DNA of 64,000 bases, from the IMG/VR virus record IMGVR_UViG_3300022752_000052, positions 1 through 64,000 of that record; one strand, 5' to 3'. This DNA is from a virus. A model generated the notes under the pieces. It searched no databases and was not told the DNA's origin. It saw only the letters and a list, made by a program, of their open reading frames with translations. This document shows positions 1-6,866 of this stretch, in pieces (the stretch's first letter is position 1; each line of letters opens with the position of its first letter). Position numbers and translations under genes: made by a program.

Positions 1-191
1 ACTTGATTCCATACTTTATGACTCACTCGATCCCCTACTTGCTCCCCTACTTGATACTCTACTTGACTACTTAATTGCTCCCATACTTGATTCCTCACTT
101 GAATACTTACTTGCTCCCATACTTGACTACTTACTTGATTCCTTAGTTGATACTCTACTTGACTACCTGCTTGATTATTTACATTCTTCAT
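1..191 (-). CDS. QVxx tetrapeptide-repeat protein, 3' part cut by window edge
   Basis: The minus strand is open from an ATG at 191 to the left edge. After a short MKNVNNQAG start it is almost entirely four-residue units of the form QVxx (x often W, R, S, E, Y, N), coded by 12-bp DNA units. Its ATG overlaps the stop of the upstream copy in an ATGA arrangement (191-188), so the two are probably translationally coupled. The start context, AAAGTT-ATG-AAG-AAT, is the same as in the upstream copy, which suggests gene duplication. No signal peptide or known domain is visible and the function is unknown. The C-terminus lies outside the window. Confidence 0.5.
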   Translation of the reverse strand, partial: MKNVNNQAGSQVEYQLRNQVSSQVWEQVSIQVRNQVWEQLSSQVEYQVGEQVGDRVSHKVWNQ

Positions 192-390
192 AACTTTACA
201 TTTTGTTTTACTTGATTCCTCACTTGACTACTTACTTGATTCCTTACTCGAATACTTACTTGCTCCCATACTTGACTCCATACTTGATTCCTTACTTGAT
301 AACATACTTTATTATCTACTTGATTATATACTCGATCACTTACTTGCTCCCATACTTGACCCCATACTTGATTCCTTACTTGTCCTTTTA
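1..390 (-). repeat. 12-bp tandem repeat array in two blocks
   Basis: On the plus strand the array reads as diverged copies of a 12-bp unit built on TACTTGATTCC and TACTTGCTCCCA. Blocks at about 1-180 and 211-385 are separated by a shared 29-base sequence that begins ATTCTTCATAACTTTAC (182 and 392). The larger unit is therefore about 210 bp and present twice, running off the left edge. Units vary but keep length 12, so the minus-strand frame is preserved within a block. Confidence 0.8.
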
Positions 391-400
391 TATTCTTCAT
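188..400 (-). CDS. QVxx tetrapeptide-repeat small protein (70 aa)
   Basis: The reading frame is open from 631, but I place the start at the ATG at 400, because the downstream copy has the same start context and the upstream extension is hydrophobic low-complexity sequence. The product is about 14 units of QVxx with occasional R or K replacing Q, ending QNVKL. A strict period of four with Val at a fixed place would put Val on a slowly rotating helix face or on alternate sides of a beta ladder; which of these applies cannot be told. The frame persists across the whole array although units differ in sequence, which favours real coding. Function unknown. Confidence 0.5.
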   Translation of the reverse strand: MKNIKGQVRNQVWGQVWEQVSDRVYNQVDNKVCYQVRNQVWSQVWEQVSIRVRNQVSSQVRNQVKQNVKL

Positions 401-420
401 AACTTTACATTTTGTTTTAC

Positions 421-1451
421 CTGGTTTTCTAAATATTTCGCGGGGACACCACATAATACATAATCCCAGCATAACATATAATAATAATAATAAACATGAC
501 AAAGATACAACATTAAAATAACATATCCAAACATTAATAACAATAAAAAATAAAAACATCCAACATAACATTAATACATTTATACTATCATGTATACTAT
601 CATGTCCTCCATACATCATCCAATATAACATGTAATAAAGACATCAATAACAATAAAAATAAAATCATAATCAACATGATAGTAACATATAATGCAATAA
701 ATAAAAAATTAAATAAAAAACATGATAAAATAATATATCATTTATTTTACCATTCCCCTAAAATAAAATACCATCATGACAATCTTCAAAAAAATCATAG
801 TAACATGATATTCAATGAGTAATATAACATGAAATAAAAAAATAATACAAATAATGTCTATCCCATGTAAAAGCCATGTTGGAAATGATGTTAATTTATC
901 GTAAAATGTGCAGCAGAAAATACGCTCTATAATGTATGTAAACTTGAAGTGCATTCCTAGTAATTGATGAGGTAATTGGTTGTTTGTGAGCCCCGTTTTC
1001 ACACCGAATGCCTTTATTTCGCACACAGAGGCCGTCTAAAAGACTCTAGGTGCAACCCTTCGTCTAGTTCCACCCACCATGAGAAGATGCAGCAGAATGA
1101 ACGCTACATGCCTTAAAATTGATTCTATGATGTCTATGGGAAATTCATTTTAAACACATATTTAATATTAAAAAAACATGCATAATGATGGATTTTTTCA
1201 TCATTTTGTGCATTTTTTAGACATTTTGTGCATTTTTTAGACATTTTGTTGTGCATTTTTAAGGATTATCGATAAAAAATAGCATTGATTGTCAACGTTT
1301 TATGATTTTTTATATTTTTTTCAACATAGGGAGATAGAAAAAAATGCATTAATTCCATCTAAAAAGCATGTTTGAAAATATTATATCATTGACAATCAAC
1401 ATTTTACATTTTTTTTATATTTTTTTCAACATAGGGAGATAGAAAAAAGAA
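421..1451. other. Non-coding low-complexity region
   Basis: About 470-740 is made of ACAT, AATA and CATGA-type words with almost no GC, like the stretches at 23.4-23.9 and 26.0-26.3 kb. About 880-1130 is more complex: GCAGCAGAA followed by ACGCT occurs twice (near 911 and 1088), suggesting a diverged duplication. A 94-codon frame at 742-1026 is open on the minus strand, but it is hydrophobic, biased by base composition and has no promoter, so I do not call it a gene. I see no RNA gene here. Confidence 0.6.
1196..1447. repeat. Short direct repeats upstream of the first terminator
   Basis: Two kinds are present. A 20-bp word ATTTTGTGCATTTTTTAGAC is repeated in tandem from about 1203 with a third partial copy. 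A roughly 60-bp unit occurs at about 1284-1344 and 1386-1447; both copies end in CAACATAGGGAGATAGAAAA. The role is unknown; both lie downstream of the transcribed minus-strand genes. Confidence 0.7.
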
Positions 1452-1485
1452 AAAAGGGCCGGATTATAACTTGGCCGGCCCTTTT
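1452..1485 (-). terminator. Rho-independent terminator
   Basis: A perfect 11-bp stem, AAAAGGGCCGG (1452-1462) with CCGGCCCTTTT (1475-1485), and a 12-base loop. On the minus strand it is followed by a T-rich tract. It ends the small operon 1489-2788. Confidence 0.85.
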
Positions 1486-1488
1486 CCG

Positions 1489-1677
1489 TTAGATTAAAAT
1501 TAGTACACTTGCAATTAGGGACAAGCTAGATACAATTAGGAGCCATCCTGGTACATTCTTTTCCCATGCTGATGATACTGATCCGGATGGTTCTTTTGAT
1601 GCTAAGATTACAACTCCCATGATTCCAAAAATAAGTGCAATAACTGATAATAAAACAAAAACACTAGTTGATAACAT
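1489..1677 (-). CDS. Small membrane protein, two TM segments (62 aa)
   Basis: The 62-residue product has a hydrophobic segment at about residues 4-26, a polar loop containing SKEPSGSVSSAWEKN, and a second hydrophobic segment at about 44-62. This is a hairpin membrane protein with no recognised family. It is last in an operon-like run with 1743-2135, 2152-2457 and 2459-2788 and sits directly before a strong terminator. A holin-like or host-membrane role is possible but has no specific support. Confidence 0.6.
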   Translation of the reverse strand: MLSTSVFVLLSVIALIFGIMGVVILASKEPSGSVSSAWEKNVPGWLLIVSSLSLIASVLILI

Positions 1678-1742
1678 GATTAAAACATTTATTGATTGAG
1701 AATAAATACTGATTTTGGCTACGTTTTACTACCGGAGTTGGT

Positions 1743-2135
1743 TTAGAACGGTAAGTCATCATCGGATAGTAGAGAATCGGATGTATTGGACAAGCTGGCT
1801 ACCTCAAATGAATCATCGAATACATTTTCTTTAGCTTTCTTTTCCGGAGCTTTGTACGCTTGTTTGCTTGTGGCATCGTCTTTCTTATATGTGTCGATGC
1901 TTATTGCGTGCGTTCTTAGCTTTTCTCCTTCTTTAATATCTTTTAGGGGCCATGCGATGAGGGGTATGTATTTCTTTCCGGTCTTTTCCGACTCATATAC
2001 AAACTCCATAACTTCCGGATCCTTCATGCACATTTCGAACAGGTCGGTGATGCAGAGGTTCATTCCAAAGCCGGTCGAATCTTTTGTGTTTATCAACCTG
2101 CCGTTTCCTACAAACTTTTTCTTTTTAGCTTCCAT
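1743..2135 (-). CDS. Putative single-stranded DNA-binding protein (SSB-like tail)
   Basis: The 130-residue protein has a compact N-terminal domain (about 1-85), then a flexible Lys/Ala/Ser-rich linker, and ends in LLSDDDLPF. That ending matches the acidic tip with terminal Pro-Phe that bacterial SSBs and several phage ssDNA-binding proteins use to recruit replication partners. The N-terminal part has no motif I can match with confidence to an OB fold, so the call rests on the tail, the length and the linker layout. An accessory protein that mimics the SSB tail is an alternative. Start: ATG at 2135, 17 bases after the upstream stop. Confidence 0.55.
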   Translation of the reverse strand: MEAKKKKFVGNGRLINTKDSTGFGMNLCITDLFEMCMKDPEVMEFVYESEKTGKKYIPLIAWPLKDIKEGEKLRTHAISIDTYKKDDATSKQAYKAPEKKAKENVFDDSFEVASLSNTSDSLLSDDDLPF

Positions 2136-2151
2136 GATAATTTTTGGGGGG

Positions 2152-2457
2152 TTAACCTTTTTTTATTGATAATTTAAACTCTTCTATGCCCTTAGCAACC
2201 TTTTTTGTGATCCACGGGAAAAGCTTACCGTTCTCTAACATGTCGAACCATTCAATCTTTTTTGATGGTCTATGAATGGCTGCAATGTATGTCATGTGTG
2301 TTTTGACTGCCGGTTCATAATCACCGGTTATAACATACAATTCTATTCCGTCTGTTTGAAGTCGTTTACCGCAGTATCTAACACCGTTCGCAATGATAGA
2401 CATTTCATCGTAACATCTTTCTAATATGTTAGCCGGTATATTACTATTGTTATTCAT
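2152..2457 (-). CDS. Hypothetical protein (101 aa)
   Basis: I prefer the ATG at 2457 (MNNNSNIPANILE) to the longer frame from 2484, because it begins one base after the stop of the upstream gene at 2459. The product is mixed alpha/beta by composition, with Cys residues early in the chain and a basic C-terminus (EEFKLSIKKG). No family is recognised. It lies between the coiled-coil protein and the SSB-like protein in one operon, so a replication- or recombination-linked role is possible. Confidence 0.65.
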   Translation of the reverse strand: MNNNSNIPANILERCYDEMSIIANGVRYCGKRLQTDGIELYVITGDYEPAVKTHMTYIAAIHRPSKKIEWFDMLENGKLFPWITKKVAKGIEEFKLSIKKG

Positions 2458-2458
2458 A

Positions 2459-2788
2459 TTAGATGTCGTTAGAATTATTTTCAATGTCTTTATTCAAGGT
2501 ATACATGTAGTGACTTTTTAAAACGTATGTCGCTACTCCGTATTCTTCTTCCTGTTGCTTCATTACTTTTAGTTCTCGTTCTTTCTCCTGTATTTTTTTA
2601 GAGTAAGTGTAATTCTTTTTCGTTACCTTAGTTATTGTTACTTCTTTTGTTGATATGGATGATAAGTCGATATCGCTTATCGCCTCCGATATTTTTTCCC
2701 TAAGATCCGTTTCTTTTTCTTTGAGAATCTTTTGTTGTCTAATGAGGCTACCAACCTGGTTTATCCATTCCGTTACTTCATTTTTCAT
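2459..2788 (-). CDS. Coiled-coil protein, paralogue of 18566-18865
   Basis: The 109-residue, highly charged protein has a predicted coiled coil at about residues 15-38 (QKILKEKETDLREKISEAI) and a second at about 62-82. It shares its layout with the product at 18566-18865: a charged helix ending in LREKI/LRAEI, a beta-like stretch, an aromatic YSK motif (TYSKK against AYSKW), another charged helix, then GVATY against GIATY. They are diverged paralogues. It is first in its operon and has its own promoter. Function unknown. Confidence 0.7.
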   Translation of the reverse strand: MKNEVTEWINQVGSLIRQQKILKEKETDLREKISEAISDIDLSSISTKEVTITKVTKKNYTYSKKIQEKERELKVMKQQEEEYGVATYVLKSHYMYTLNKDIENNSNDI

Positions 2789-2808
2789 AATTTCATTTAT
2801 TTATTTGG

Positions 2809-2839
2809 CAAAGATAAAACATTCTATTGATATATGCAA
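2809..2839 (-). promoter_or_regulatory. Bacteroidota-type promoter for 2788 operon
   Basis: Minus-strand TATCTTTG (2809-2816) fits the -7 consensus TAnnTTTG, with TTG at 2837-2839 exactly 20 bases upstream. The ATG follows after about 20 A/T-rich bases. Confidence 0.75.
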
Positions 2840-2904
2840 CACCTGGTCAAAGTTTTTTTCGCATAAATTTTTCCCATCTATCCAGGATGCGTTCTTCAAT
2901 TTTC

Positions 2905-2931
2905 CGCGGGGCCATTTTTTTCAGCCCCGCG
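2905..2931. terminator. GC-rich hairpin, possible terminator of 2938-3348
   Basis: An 8-bp stem CGCGGGGC/GCCCCGCG surrounds a loop rich in T on the plus strand. It lies directly downstream of the minus-strand stop at 2938. There is no clear T tract beyond the stem, so termination is plausible but not certain. Confidence 0.5.
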
Positions 2932-2937
2932 ATTAAT

Positions 2938-3348
2938 TTATGCCGGTAGGGTTAATATACCTTTACATGATTTATAATATTTTCCTTTTTCAGAATCTAT
3001 TTCTATTTCATGATTTATCTCATTTATGAATTCTGTAAGTTTTGGAACTTTTACATTTTCAGATACTTTCTCCATGTAATTTAAAAACACTTTTGTATCT
3101 TCTTCCGTTTTCAATAAGAATGCCTGCATGTTCTTTTCTTCATCTTCAAACAATGGAAAGAAGAATACATTTGTCACATCTTCCGGATCTTCTAGTAACA
3201 GGTAAGCCGTACATAAATAATTTGAATCTGGGAATGTTTTAATAGATGTAATGACGTTATTGAATATAGACATCTTATTATCTATGGACTCTCCTAATGA
3301 TAATGAATCTAATGATATGAGATCCTTTGTTTCTAATTTTTTAGACAT
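2938..3348 (-). CDS. Hypothetical protein (136 aa)
   Basis: An acidic 136-residue protein, rich in Glu and Asp in its C-terminal half (INEINHEIEIDSEKGKYY). It has no signal peptide, membrane segment, cysteine pattern or motif I recognise. It starts 14 bases after the stop of the secreted-protein gene at 3363 and is probably cotranscribed with it. It is followed by a GC hairpin. Confidence 0.6.
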   Translation of the reverse strand: MSKKLETKDLISLDSLSLGESIDNKMSIFNNVITSIKTFPDSNYLCTAYLLLEDPEDVTNVFFFPLFEDEEKNMQAFLLKTEEDTKVFLNYMEKVSENVKVPKLTEFINEINHEIEIDSEKGKYYKSCKGILTLPA

Positions 3349-3362
3349 GTTGTGAGATGTTT

Positions 3363-3716
3363 TTAATTTGTTAGTAAAAAGAACTTCACCGCCGAAATTA
3401 GGTCCCCGAAATTCTTGTAGTGGCCTCCTTCAAAGTAGTATCGTTTTTTCCTGTCGTTGTAAATCACTTCCTCTTCCCGGCCGTTAAAGGCTACTACAAG
3501 GTTATCCTGTTTCGGTTTGATGAAGGTTAGCATGTGATTTAATGTCTCTACGAAATCATCATGTCTGCTAACAATTACGTATTCGAATTTGTTTTGATCA
3601 GGCACAAAGAAAACCGTGTTATTGACTATAGAATAAATCGGGCAATCTGTACTATCCGTTTGGCCGTAAGATAGTAAAGATACGAATAATAAAGCACATA
3701 AACTAATTTTTCTCAT
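3363..3716 (-). CDS. Secreted hypothetical protein (117 aa)
   Basis: The N-terminus MRKISLCALLFVSLLSYGQ is a typical Sec signal peptide, with likely cleavage after SYG or near Gln19, as is common in Flavobacteriia. The mature part is about 98 residues with one Cys (Cys25, in TDCPIY) and alternating hydrophobic strands. No family is recognised. Export from an infected cell suggests an envelope or periplasmic role, for example superinfection exclusion, but this is inference. It is first in a pair with 2938-3348. Confidence 0.65.
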   Translation of the reverse strand: MRKISLCALLFVSLLSYGQTDSTDCPIYSIVNNTVFFVPDQNKFEYVIVSRHDDFVETLNHMLTFIKPKQDNLVVAFNGREEEVIYNDRKKRYYFEGGHYKNFGDLISAVKFFLLTN

Positions 3717-3742
3717 ATAATTTTTTGTTTGTTTTTTAAAAG

Positions 3743-3779
3743 GAAGACAGGATAACCGGAGAGATTAGAGCCTGTCTTC
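3743..3779 (-). terminator. Terminator after the epimerase gene
   Basis: A 9-bp perfect stem, GAAGACAGG (3743-3751) with CCTGTCTTC (3771-3779). On the minus strand it is followed by CCTTTTAAAAAAC, a short T tract. Confidence 0.65.
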
Positions 3780-3805
3780 TAAATGCACCACTTAAACTTT
3801 GCTCT

Positions 3806-4801
3806 TTATAAACCGGTCTGTTCTAATATTTTCCGGTGTGTTGTATTGTCTATCGAATCATACCATTTTAAAAACCGTTTGATCCCTTCTCTATATTTTA
3901 CTTTTGGTTCGTAACCTAGATTTTTCAGCGGGGCTACATCAGATGCAGTAAATAAAACATCTCCGTCTTGCATCCGTTCAAAATTCCGCAGGGCCCCAAT
4001 ACCAATCTCCTCCTCCAGGACATCAATAAAATCTAATATCTTAATACTCTCATTGCTACCTATATTATATAACATGTACTTGACATCCGTTTCATTTTTA
4101 ATCACAATATTAATCCCATCAATAATATCATCAATGTAAGTAAATTCTCTAAACATCTCTCCATGATTATAAATGTCAATAGGAATCTTATTATAGATGT
4201 TATATGTAAATTTATAAACCATCATATCTGGTCTACCCCATGGACCATACACTGTAAAGAATCTAAGACCTGTAGTACGCATGTTGAACAAATGACTATA
4301 TACATGTGCCGTCAATTCATTCATCTTCTTAGTCGCTGCATAAAAGGATACTGGCCCATCCGTTCTATCATCTGTACTAAATGTCATATCCATGTTATCT
4401 CTCATTCCATATACACTTGAACTAGATGCATACACTAAATGCTTTACATCATATTTCTTACATGCTTCTATAATGGTTAAAAATCCCTGGACATTTGATC
4501 GGGCATAGAGATCCGGATTTTTAATGCTAGATCTCACTCCTGCCTGGCCCGCAAGATTTATAACCATGTCAAACTTGTGAAGAGAGAATATAGGTTCTAC
4601 CTGATCCCTGTCTGCTATGTCTACGTTGTGATACTCAATGCCCTTCGTCTTATGCAGGTTATCCAATCTCATTCTATTTAATAACCGGGCATCGCTTCTC
4701 TCAAAGAAGTCCACACCTATCACTTTGTGCCATTGGGTTAACATAGAGTGTGCTAGATGACTGCCTATAAATCCTGCGACGCCCGTTATTAGTACTTTCA
4801 T
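3806..4801 (-). CDS. NAD-dependent nucleotide-sugar epimerase (UDP-glucuronate 4-epimerase type)
   Basis: An extended short-chain dehydrogenase of 331 residues, the usual length. It has the NAD-binding GVAGFIGSH at residues 7-15, then SSSSVYG and YAATKK, which supply the catalytic Ser/Tyr/Lys. The stretches GLRFFTVYGPWGRPD and REFTYIDDIIDGI are typical of UDP-glucuronate/UDP-galacturonate 4-epimerases, although related UDP-sugar epimerases cannot be excluded. It would supply a sugar nucleotide to glycosyltransferases such as those at 38-53 kb, but it lies more than 30 kb from them. It is probably a transferred host metabolic gene. No -7 box was found directly upstream. Confidence 0.85.
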   Translation of the reverse strand: MKVLITGVAGFIGSHLAHSMLTQWHKVIGVDFFERSDARLLNRMRLDNLHKTKGIEYHNVDIADRDQVEPIFSLHKFDMVINLAGQAGVRSSIKNPDLYARSNVQGFLTIIEACKKYDVKHLVYASSSSVYGMRDNMDMTFSTDDRTDGPVSFYAATKKMNELTAHVYSHLFNMRTTGLRFFTVYGPWGRPDMMVYKFTYNIYNKIPIDIYNHGEMFREFTYIDDIIDGINIVIKNETDVKYMLYNIGSNESIKILDFIDVLEEEIGIGALRNFERMQDGDVLFTASDVAPLKNLGYEPKVKYREGIKRFLKWYDSIDNTTHRKILEQTGL

Positions 4802-4818
4802 TTTAGTTATTTTTTTGT

Positions 4819-4841
4819 AGTCAGGACAGATTCTAACCTGT
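4819..4841 (-). pseudogene. tRNA 3'-end-like fragment (T arm and acceptor)
   Basis: On the minus strand this reads ACAGG-TTAGAAT-CTGT followed by CCTGACTAC. This is the same T-arm/acceptor pattern as at 5234-5257 and 9544-9567, but the T loop is altered (TTAGAAT rather than TTCAAAT). No matching D or anticodon arm is visible. Confidence 0.35.
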
Positions 4842-4866
4842 AAGAGTACACGCCCTCTTAATTATT

Positions 4867-5100
4867 TAAAATTTAATATATAAATGTTTCTAAAAATCCA
4901 AAAAAACTAACACCCTAATTTATCCAACTTACAGATGTTATGGCTGTCCCCCTAGACAAGGGGTTAGGAATAGTCATTTCGTCCTAACGAGGTCGGGTTG
5001 ACACCCCCTGACGTTCTCCCTATACGTCAATGTACGTACCTATACAGTAATCACTCTGTTTCATCATATTAGGCATACTATCTGGTGATTAACCAGAACG
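4867..5100 (-). other. Non-coding region with several hairpins
   Basis: No open frame is seen. Several short inverted repeats are present: CTGGT/ACCAG (5082-5096), GACGT/ACGTC (about 5010-5028) and CCCCT/AGGGG (4949-4964). The region lies downstream of the tRNA on the same strand, so it may be a transcript trailer or a structured RNA. There is no direct evidence for a product. Confidence 0.4.
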
Positions 5101-5102
5101 TG

Positions 5103-5175
5103 TGGTCAGAATAGGATTTGAACCTATATTATCAAGCTATTACCCCTGAGGTGTTACCAATTTCACCACCTGACT
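5103..5175 (-). tRNA. tRNA, anticodon not assignable
   Basis: The minus strand folds as a tRNA. The 5' acceptor is AGTCAGG with 3' TCTGACC (one end mismatch, one G-T), followed by T8-G9, a D arm GTG..CAC with the GG pair, and a T arm ATAGG-TTCAAAT-CCTAT. The anticodon stem TCAGG/CTTGA encloses eight bases, GGTAATAG, instead of seven, so the anticodon (TAA or AAT) is uncertain. It lies downstream of the 5275-6199 genes and may be cut from their transcript. Confidence 0.6.
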
Positions 5176-5233
5176 AACCCCTTTGTTTATCTTCAGAGAA
5201 CGGGTACTCTTGCACAACATTTAAGCTGTTGGT

Positions 5234-5257
5234 AGTCAGGACAGGATTTGAACCTGC
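5234..5257 (-). pseudogene. tRNA 3'-half fragment
   Basis: A perfect T arm, GCAGG-TTCAAAT-CCTGT, is followed by acceptor strand CCTGACT and ACCA. No 5' half is found upstream: the sequence there is the end of the gene at 5275-5544. This is probably a relic of a tRNA partly overwritten by that gene. Confidence 0.5.
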
Positions 5258-5274
5258 CCCGACCATTTTATTTA

Positions 5275-5544
5275 CTAAGAAAACGGTCTATGCACTATGT
5301 CTCCCTTGTCTTCTATGGAGAGCATTACATAAGCATCATCCTCACACCATGAATTCCAACCATCGTACCAATCATCTTTTGTGTAGTTAGTCCACTTAGC
5401 TGACCTGTCTCTATTTATTTCATCTAAGACATCTTCTATATACCATGTTAATTCTTCATTAGATATAGGGTCTAACATAGTGAATACAAAATCATTGACA
5501 TTTCTGCCTGGTAAGAAATCATCTAAATACTTGAATATTGCCAT
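5275..5544 (-). CDS. Hypothetical acidic protein (89 aa)
   Basis: The 89-residue protein is rich in Asp, Glu and Trp, with a KDDWYDGWNSWCEDD stretch at about 55-70. No family is recognised. It starts 28 bases after the methyltransferase-like gene stops, with a TTTTTCGCGGTGA leader and no promoter, so the two form an operon. Its last codons abut a tRNA fragment. Confidence 0.65.
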   Translation of the reverse strand: MAIFKYLDDFLPGRNVNDFVFTMLDPISNEELTWYIEDVLDEINRDRSAKWTNYTKDDWYDGWNSWCEDDAYVMLSIEDKGDIVHRPFS

Positions 5545-5572
5545 TTTTTAAGTTTTTCGCGGTGACTAATAA

Positions 5573-6199
5573 TTAATATTTTTTACAAGAAGTTAGAATT
5601 TCATGACACAACTCTTCTGGAATTCTGCTTCTTTCATAAGAACCCTTCCTTCCTTGAGTTCCTGTCTTTGAACCTCTAGGAGCAGGGGTATGGTGACATT
5701 TCTTATTACCATTTTTACATATTGGTCTAGGAACCCAATCTTCTGAATTAGTCCATATATCTGTAGGCTTCGCTCTGTCGTCTCCGTACTGGCAATACCA
5801 TACTGTATGTCTTTTAAATTCTTGCATCCATGGCATCTTTCTTAACATGCCTCTTGGATTCTCTATGAAGAAAACCATGTTAGGATTAATCTCTAACCAT
5901 TCCTTTATCAATGATATGAAATGTTGATTAGTGATGTCGCACTCGCTAGCGTACTTGCTCTTCGGCTCTACGCCATTTCTGTGAGTAGATATAGCAGCAA
6001 TAGTGTATGTTGTACAATCTGGAGATGCCCAAATAATATCTGGAACAAACGGAACATCTTCTTTCTTTAGTTTTGAAATGTCTATCTGCAAATCAATACC
6101 ATCAAAGTTTTCCCAATCAACAGAGAATACGTTCATGTCTAATTGAGCAGCAGCTTTGCCAATAGACTTACTGCCTGCGAATAATTCTAATACGTTCAT
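5573..6199 (-). CDS. DNA cytosine-5 methyltransferase-like protein (208 aa)
   Basis: The N-terminus MNVLELFAGSKSIGKAA (residues 1-17) is the AdoMet-binding motif I of C5 methyltransferases. SPDCTTYT (59-66) takes the place of motif IV, with Cys62 as candidate nucleophile but SPDC instead of the usual PPCQ. IENPRG (112-117) resembles motif VI with ENPR for ENV. At 208 residues it is much shorter than Dcm enzymes and has little room for a target-recognition domain. A conserved-looking QYGDDRAKPTDIWTN follows. It is probably a compact phage methyltransferase modifying phage DNA. It is first gene after its own family-A promoter. Confidence 0.7.
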   Translation of the reverse strand: MNVLELFAGSKSIGKAAAQLDMNVFSVDWENFDGIDLQIDISKLKKEDVPFVPDIIWASPDCTTYTIAAISTHRNGVEPKSKYASECDITNQHFISLIKEWLEINPNMVFFIENPRGMLRKMPWMQEFKRHTVWYCQYGDDRAKPTDIWTNSEDWVPRPICKNGNKKCHHTPAPRGSKTGTQGRKGSYERSRIPEELCHEILTSCKKY

Positions 6200-6228
6200 C
6201 TTTTAGTTTAGTGGTTAATAATATGATA

Positions 6229-6285
6229 CAAAGATAGGGGTACCGGATCTACTATACAATACCCCTATAGTTAATTTTTTGTTAA
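6229..6285 (-). promoter_or_regulatory. Family-A promoter with dyad operator
   Basis: TATCTTTG at 6229-6236, TTG at 6257-6259 and TTAAC direct repeats at 6270-6274 and 6281-6285. The inverted repeat built on ATAGGGGTA overlaps both promoter boxes. The distal TTAAC overlaps the stop codon of the upstream gene. Confidence 0.8.
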
Positions 6286-6482
6286 TTAGCGTAGATGTTT
6301 GTATTCCTTCTAACTTCCTTGCTAATCTTGTAAGTACCGAAGTAATGCATTTTAGCCTTAGAGAGCAATCGTATGGCCTCTTTTTTAGTGTAGGCAGTAA
6401 CACAAGCGGCACCACAATAAAAGCCATTAGAATCAATCCTTGTGCCATTTAGGATAGCTACCCATTCCTTATTATTTCTCAT
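6282..6482 (-). CDS. Hypothetical protein (66 aa)
   Basis: A basic 66-residue protein, with a CGAACVTAYTKKEAIRLLSKA segment suggesting a short strand followed by an amphipathic helix. No family is recognised. It begins one base after the stop of 6484-6777, so it is translationally coupled to that gene. A second frame over the same DNA (6215-6448) reads through the promoter and is not a gene. Confidence 0.6.
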   Translation of the reverse strand: MRNNKEWVAILNGTRIDSNGFYCGAACVTAYTKKEAIRLLSKAKMHYFGTYKISKEVRRNTNIYAN

Positions 6483-6483
6483 A

Positions 6484-6777
6484 TTATTTTTTATAGTTGT
6501 TTAAAAATTCGGTGTACACATGGTCATACAATACTTCATCGGAATCATCTAAAATATTCATGTCAACATTCTCTACAATCTTACATGTCAATGCATCCAA
6601 ATTTTCCATGATAGACTCAAATGAACCCATCATGTGAGTAAATAGTAGGACATCTTTAGCATCTTTTGTTCCAAGTTTTTCTGATGTCTTATCGTCCTCA
6701 TTCATGATTTCATTACAGATGTTTGATACATGATAGGAAACAATCTTGAATAAATAAGAACTTCTGTCAATGTTCAT
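6484..6777 (-). CDS. Hypothetical acidic protein (97 aa)
   Basis: The open frame reaches 6906, but that extension translates the family-A promoter. I place the start at the ATG at 6777 (MNIDRSSYLF), after the conserved leader. The product is acidic and largely helical by composition, with Met-rich HMMGSFESIMENLD. No family is recognised. It is coupled to 6282-6482 downstream. Confidence 0.65.
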   Translation of the reverse strand: MNIDRSSYLFKIVSYHVSNICNEIMNEDDKTSEKLGTKDAKDVLLFTHMMGSFESIMENLDALTCKIVENVDMNILDDSDEVLYDHVYTEFLNNYKK

Positions 6778-6809
6778 TTTTTTTAGTTTAGTGGTGAATA
6801 AATATAGTG

Positions 6810-6866
6810 CAAAGATAAGGGTATCGGATATACTATGCAATACCCTTATCGTTAATGTTTTGTTAA
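6810..6866 (-). promoter_or_regulatory. Family-A promoter with perfect 11-bp dyad
   Basis: TATCTTTG at 6810-6817 and TTG at 6838-6840. The inverted repeat GATAAGGGTAT (6814-6824) / ATACCCTTATC (6840-6850) is perfect. TTAAC repeats at 6851-6855 and 6862-6866. Confidence 0.85.

Noticed and set aside
1-420. CRISPR array suggested by regular repeats
   Set aside because: Units are 12 bp without unique spacers, diverge between copies and keep a reading frame; no cas gene is nearby.
203-463. Plus-strand ORF over the repeat array (YLIPYL-type repeats)
   Set aside because: Shadow of the minus-strand QVxx frame; no start context or promoter.
742-1026. 94-codon minus ORF
   Set aside because: Hydrophobic composition follows the AT-rich low-complexity DNA; no promoter and no motif.
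5103-5257. Permuted tRNA (3' half upstream of 5' half)
   Set aside because: The acceptor strands of 5234-5240 and 5169-5175 would pair perfectly, but the 5' half already has its own T arm and acceptor at 5103-5125, so a complete tRNA plus a fragment is the simpler reading.
6215-6448. 77-codon minus ORF overlapping 6282-6482
   Set aside because: Its C-terminal part translates the family-A promoter; the other frame is coupled to the upstream gene.
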